Below are positions 62,379 to 64,000 of a stretch of DNA of 64,000 nucleotides, one piece after another. The DNA is from Symbiodinium natans (lineage: Eukaryota; Sar; Dinophyceae; Suessiales; Symbiodiniaceae). The number at the start of each line of letters is the position of its first letter. Position 1 is the first letter of the stretch. The position numbers and the translations under genes are program-made. The notes under the pieces are model-generated. The model was not told where the DNA came from, did not search any database, and saw nothing but the letters and a program-made list of their open reading frames with translations. Location: contig CAJNDS010002176.1 in assembly GCA_905221605.1 (NCBI GenBank), forward strand, positions 67,200-131,199, written 5' to 3'.

Positions 62379-64000
62379 CTTGCTTGTTGTAGGTCGGGTT
62401 TGCTGTTCTGGTGCACCGTCCTGCCACAGCGCAGGAATGCAGCCACATCATTCGGGAAATCAACGTCCAGGCTCGAAGATTGGTGCAATTCCCACCCTTC
62501 GTCCATGTTCCATGAGCTCTTCCAGGTGGGCCTCCGAGCACGAGATCGATTCGACCTTCTCTGGCTCCCCACATCAGCATCTTCCATGTTTCAGGGTTGG
62601 TTATGTCCTGACCCCGGCTGTTTCTGATGTCCAACTGCAACACCACCGTGTCACCCCTGTCAAGCTTGGCGATCTCGTAGTGGCCAGGGTCGCCCGAGAA
62701 GAGATGGACCACCCATTTTTTCGCCCCAAGGAGTCTCCTTCGTTGAGGACGAGAAAGGAAGCTCACCCCTTTTAGCGCCTCCCATCCACTGCCAGGAAGA
62801 TCTTCAGGCACCAATCCTCCCAAGCACTCTCCCGGAACATCCTGAAAGAAGGGTGCATCCCGAAGTGCCCTTAGCGCCAACTGTCGTGCTTCACTGCCCT
62901 CGCCAGTGACATAGCCCTGCAACCGGTCAAACCAGGAACGCCGGAGAGCCATTGCTGCCATAGAAACTCGATCATTCGTGACCATGGCTGCATTCTCCAA
63001 CTGCTCCAATTTTCGATCTTCCAACCTCGCTATCATCGCAAGGGCTTCAGCTTCTCGAACTTGAGGACAGCCTGCGTTGGTGCTCAAAGGAATTTGGTTG
63101 CCCTCTCCATCCTCCAAGATGCACTTTGTTGGTGTCCACACCAAGGAGTACCCCAAGGTCCGCACCAACTCGCCAAGTGGGACGATCGTCTGTGCCGCCG
63201 ACTGCCCCTGGGCCAGCTGTGGAGGAAGAAGCAGGGTCCCTCCTTCGTTCATCTTCATCGCGAGTTGGCTGTCCCCTGCCAGCGTTACCATGACCCCTTC
63301 AGCATTGGCCCATTCACTCTTCGACTTCGCTGCCCTCAGGGAGTGAGTGGCCCCAGAGTCAAGAAGAGCTGTAGTTGTAGCCATTGCACTCACGCGAATG
63401 TCCTTCACCACCAAGCTCTTGACCGATCCACCAGTCTTCTCAGGGGACGACGGCCTCTCCTCCTGCCCTGGCTGTGGTTGGGCCTGGACAAACTGCTGGG
63501 TTGCTTGGATGAGCGACTCCAAGGTCCACGGCACCCCTGGCACAATTCCAGAACTGCCCTCACCCGCTGCAATTGGTGCTCCAAGCTGCTGCACAGACAC
63601 CGGCTGCGGCCTCGAGGGAGATGATTCTTTCTCGTTTTTGCTTGCACTCGATGGGGAGGACGTTGAAGGATTGGCGGTCCTTGGCTTATTCACTGGACAC
63701 TCCTTTTGCCTGTGGGACTCTGACCCACATGCGAGGCACTTCTTCCACCTGAGCTCCTTGTCCATGCCCGCCATGCTATGCGAGTAGTTGCACCGCGAAC
63801 CTCGCTTGCATCCGGAGGGTTTGGCAAAGTGTCGGCACAAATCAGCCCCCTTGTCCCTTTTCCCAGGTGGTGCTACCTCAGCCGCTCGGACCTTGGGTGA
63901 CGTCGTAGATGTAGCTGTCGCCATAGTCCCTGCGTTCACCAAGGTTTCCAACTCTGCTTGAAGATGACGTTGGTACGAGGTCACCTGTTCCAGATCTGGC
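62152..64000 (-). CDS. Gag-protease region with methyltransferase-like domain (5' partial)
   Basis: The frame is open to the window edge, so the true start is not visible; residue numbers below count from the GTG codon at 63984. Seen: a CCCH zinc finger (C50, C59, C65, H69; C-x8-C-x5-C-x3-H), a retroviral-type CCHC knuckle (C83, C86, H91, C96), a low-complexity Ser/Pro/Gln linker (about 100-185), and an aspartic protease active site DSGAT at 209-213. Residues 423-548 resemble a C5 cytosine methyltransferase: an F-S-G-x-x-G motif at 429-434, then GGPPG at 484-488 and LEHP at 540-543. The fourth motif normally ends in the catalytic Cys, but here it is Gly488. The zinc fingers suggest RNA binding and packaging, and the protease would process the polyprotein. 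The frame stops at TGA, while the methyltransferase similarity continues in the next frame (60291-62378). About 70 residues at the C-terminus are probably out-of-frame sequence. Confidence 0.85.
   Translation of the reverse strand, partial: PDLEQVTSYQRHLQAELETLVNAGTMATATSTTSPKVRAAEVAPPGKRDKGADLCRHFAKPSGCKRGSRCNYSHSMAGMDKELRWKKCLACGSESHRQKECPVNKPRTANPSTSSPSSASKNEKESSPSRPQPVSVQQLGAPIAAGEGSSGIVPGVPWTLESLIQATQQFVQAQPQPGQEERPSSPEKTGGSVKSLVVKDIRVSAMATTTALLDSGATHSLRAAKSKSEWANAEGVMVTLAGDSQLAMKMNEGGTLLLPPQLAQGQSAAQTIVPLGELVRTLGYSLVWTPTKCILEDGEGNQIPLSTNAGCPQVREAEALAMIARLEDRKLEQLENAAMVTNDRVSMAAMALRRSWFDRLQGYVTGEGSEARQLALRALRDAPFFQDVPGECLGGLVPEDLPGSGWEALKGVSFLSRPQRRRLLGAKKWVVHLFSGDPGHYEIAKLDRGDTVVLQLDIRNSRGQDITNPETWKMLMWGAREGRIDLVLGGPPGRAHGTWTKGGNCTNLRAWTLISRMMWLHSCAVAGRCTRTANPTYNKQVGFVLEHPGIPTNDEGEGTIGGGFWETGFLEEVQGRNGADRGVVRPEGDGGEPDQQNYVRNQHPLHEGSRWSGPG
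62169..62718 (-). other. C5 methyltransferase-like domain split over two frames
   Basis: The domain begins with a nucleotide-binding-like F-S-G-D-P-G loop, continues through a Leu/Asp strand (L450-D452), GGPPG and LEHP in the first frame, and resumes in the +1 frame with a Phe-Asp-Gln-x-Ala-Met-Gly and Thr-Thr-Leu-Gly-Thr-Asn block. This order matches motifs I, IV, VI and VIII or so of DNA cytosine-5 methyltransferases. The catalytic Cys position is Gly, so activity is doubtful. The assignment is by motif only; another Rossmann-fold methyltransferase ancestry is possible. Confidence 0.6.

Larger units (their letters stand above)
56818..64000 (-). mobile_element. Ty1/copia-like LTR retrotransposon, 3' part (5' end outside window)
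   Basis: This minus-strand element runs from beyond the right edge of the window to the 3' LTR at the left. The order of protease, integrase, reverse transcriptase, RNase H is that of the Ty1/copia group (integrase before RT). Coding sequence is open across almost the whole element in three overlapping frames, so the copy is young or little decayed. It ends in a polypurine tract and a 295 bp LTR. Its left end abuts a TTTAGGG array, and no telomeric repeats occur inside it, unlike all the DNA to its left. The five bases outside the LTR (56813-56817, TCTGT) should recur beyond the unseen 5' LTR if this is a simple insertion. Confidence 0.93.

Noticed and set aside
57063-62775. Plus-strand frames of 100-234 codons over the retroelement
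   Set aside because: Antisense shadows of the long minus-strand polyprotein frames.

Overview
The window looks like a gene-poor nuclear segment of a dinoflagellate, most likely Symbiodiniaceae. Two things point there. First, it carries roughly a hundred arrays of the seven-base telomere repeat TTTAGGG/CCCTAAA. Second, the retroelement at the right end has a Ty1/copia-type polyprotein with a cytosine-methyltransferase-like domain; methyltransferase domains inside retrotransposons are known from dinoflagellates and a few algae. No spliced-leader sequence, tRNA, rRNA or recognisable host gene was seen. The taxonomic call is an inference, because TTTAGGG telomeres also occur in plants and other alveolates.

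Positions 1-56.8 kb: short unique segments, mostly 0.2-1 kb, alternate with interstitial telomeric arrays in both orientations. Some arrays are nearly perfect; others are homogenised variants such as CCCTCAA, CCCCAAA, CCCCTAA, CCCTTAA and CCCGAAA. Between and inside them lie at least three families of short inverted-repeat (MITE-like) elements, here called A (TTGGGATGTTCCCCC ends, 8-9 bp target duplications), B (GGTTCTTAGTAGGG ends) and C (GGGGGTTTACGAAAATAGGG ends). Several A and C copies contain a telomeric array inside them, and one duplicated segment (34.8 and 54.3 kb) has an array in one copy only. Other repeats are a palindromic satellite with nodes about 117 bp apart (25.0-25.8 kb), a diverged tandem repeat of telomere-like words (23.1-24.5 kb), long microsatellites, a polypurine tract and AT-rich blocks. 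None of the open frames here is convincing as a gene.

Positions 56.8-64.0 kb: the 3' part of a minus-strand Ty1/copia-like LTR retrotransposon, free of telomeric repeats. Reading 5' to 3' on the minus strand, it has: CCCH and CCHC zinc fingers; aspartic protease; methyltransferase-like domain with Gly at the expected catalytic Cys; integrase interrupted by a repeat-rich acidic insert; a domain resembling 2-oxoglutarate/Fe(II) oxygenases; reverse transcriptase; RNase H; a two-helix membrane segment; a SAP-like motif; a polypurine tract; and a 295 bp 3' LTR with 7-bp inverted ends. The coding region lies in three overlapping frames, each step being +1. The 5' LTR and N-terminus lie beyond the right edge. 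The element would make one Gag-Pol type polyprotein, with two modules related to nucleic-acid modification added to the standard copia enzymes.
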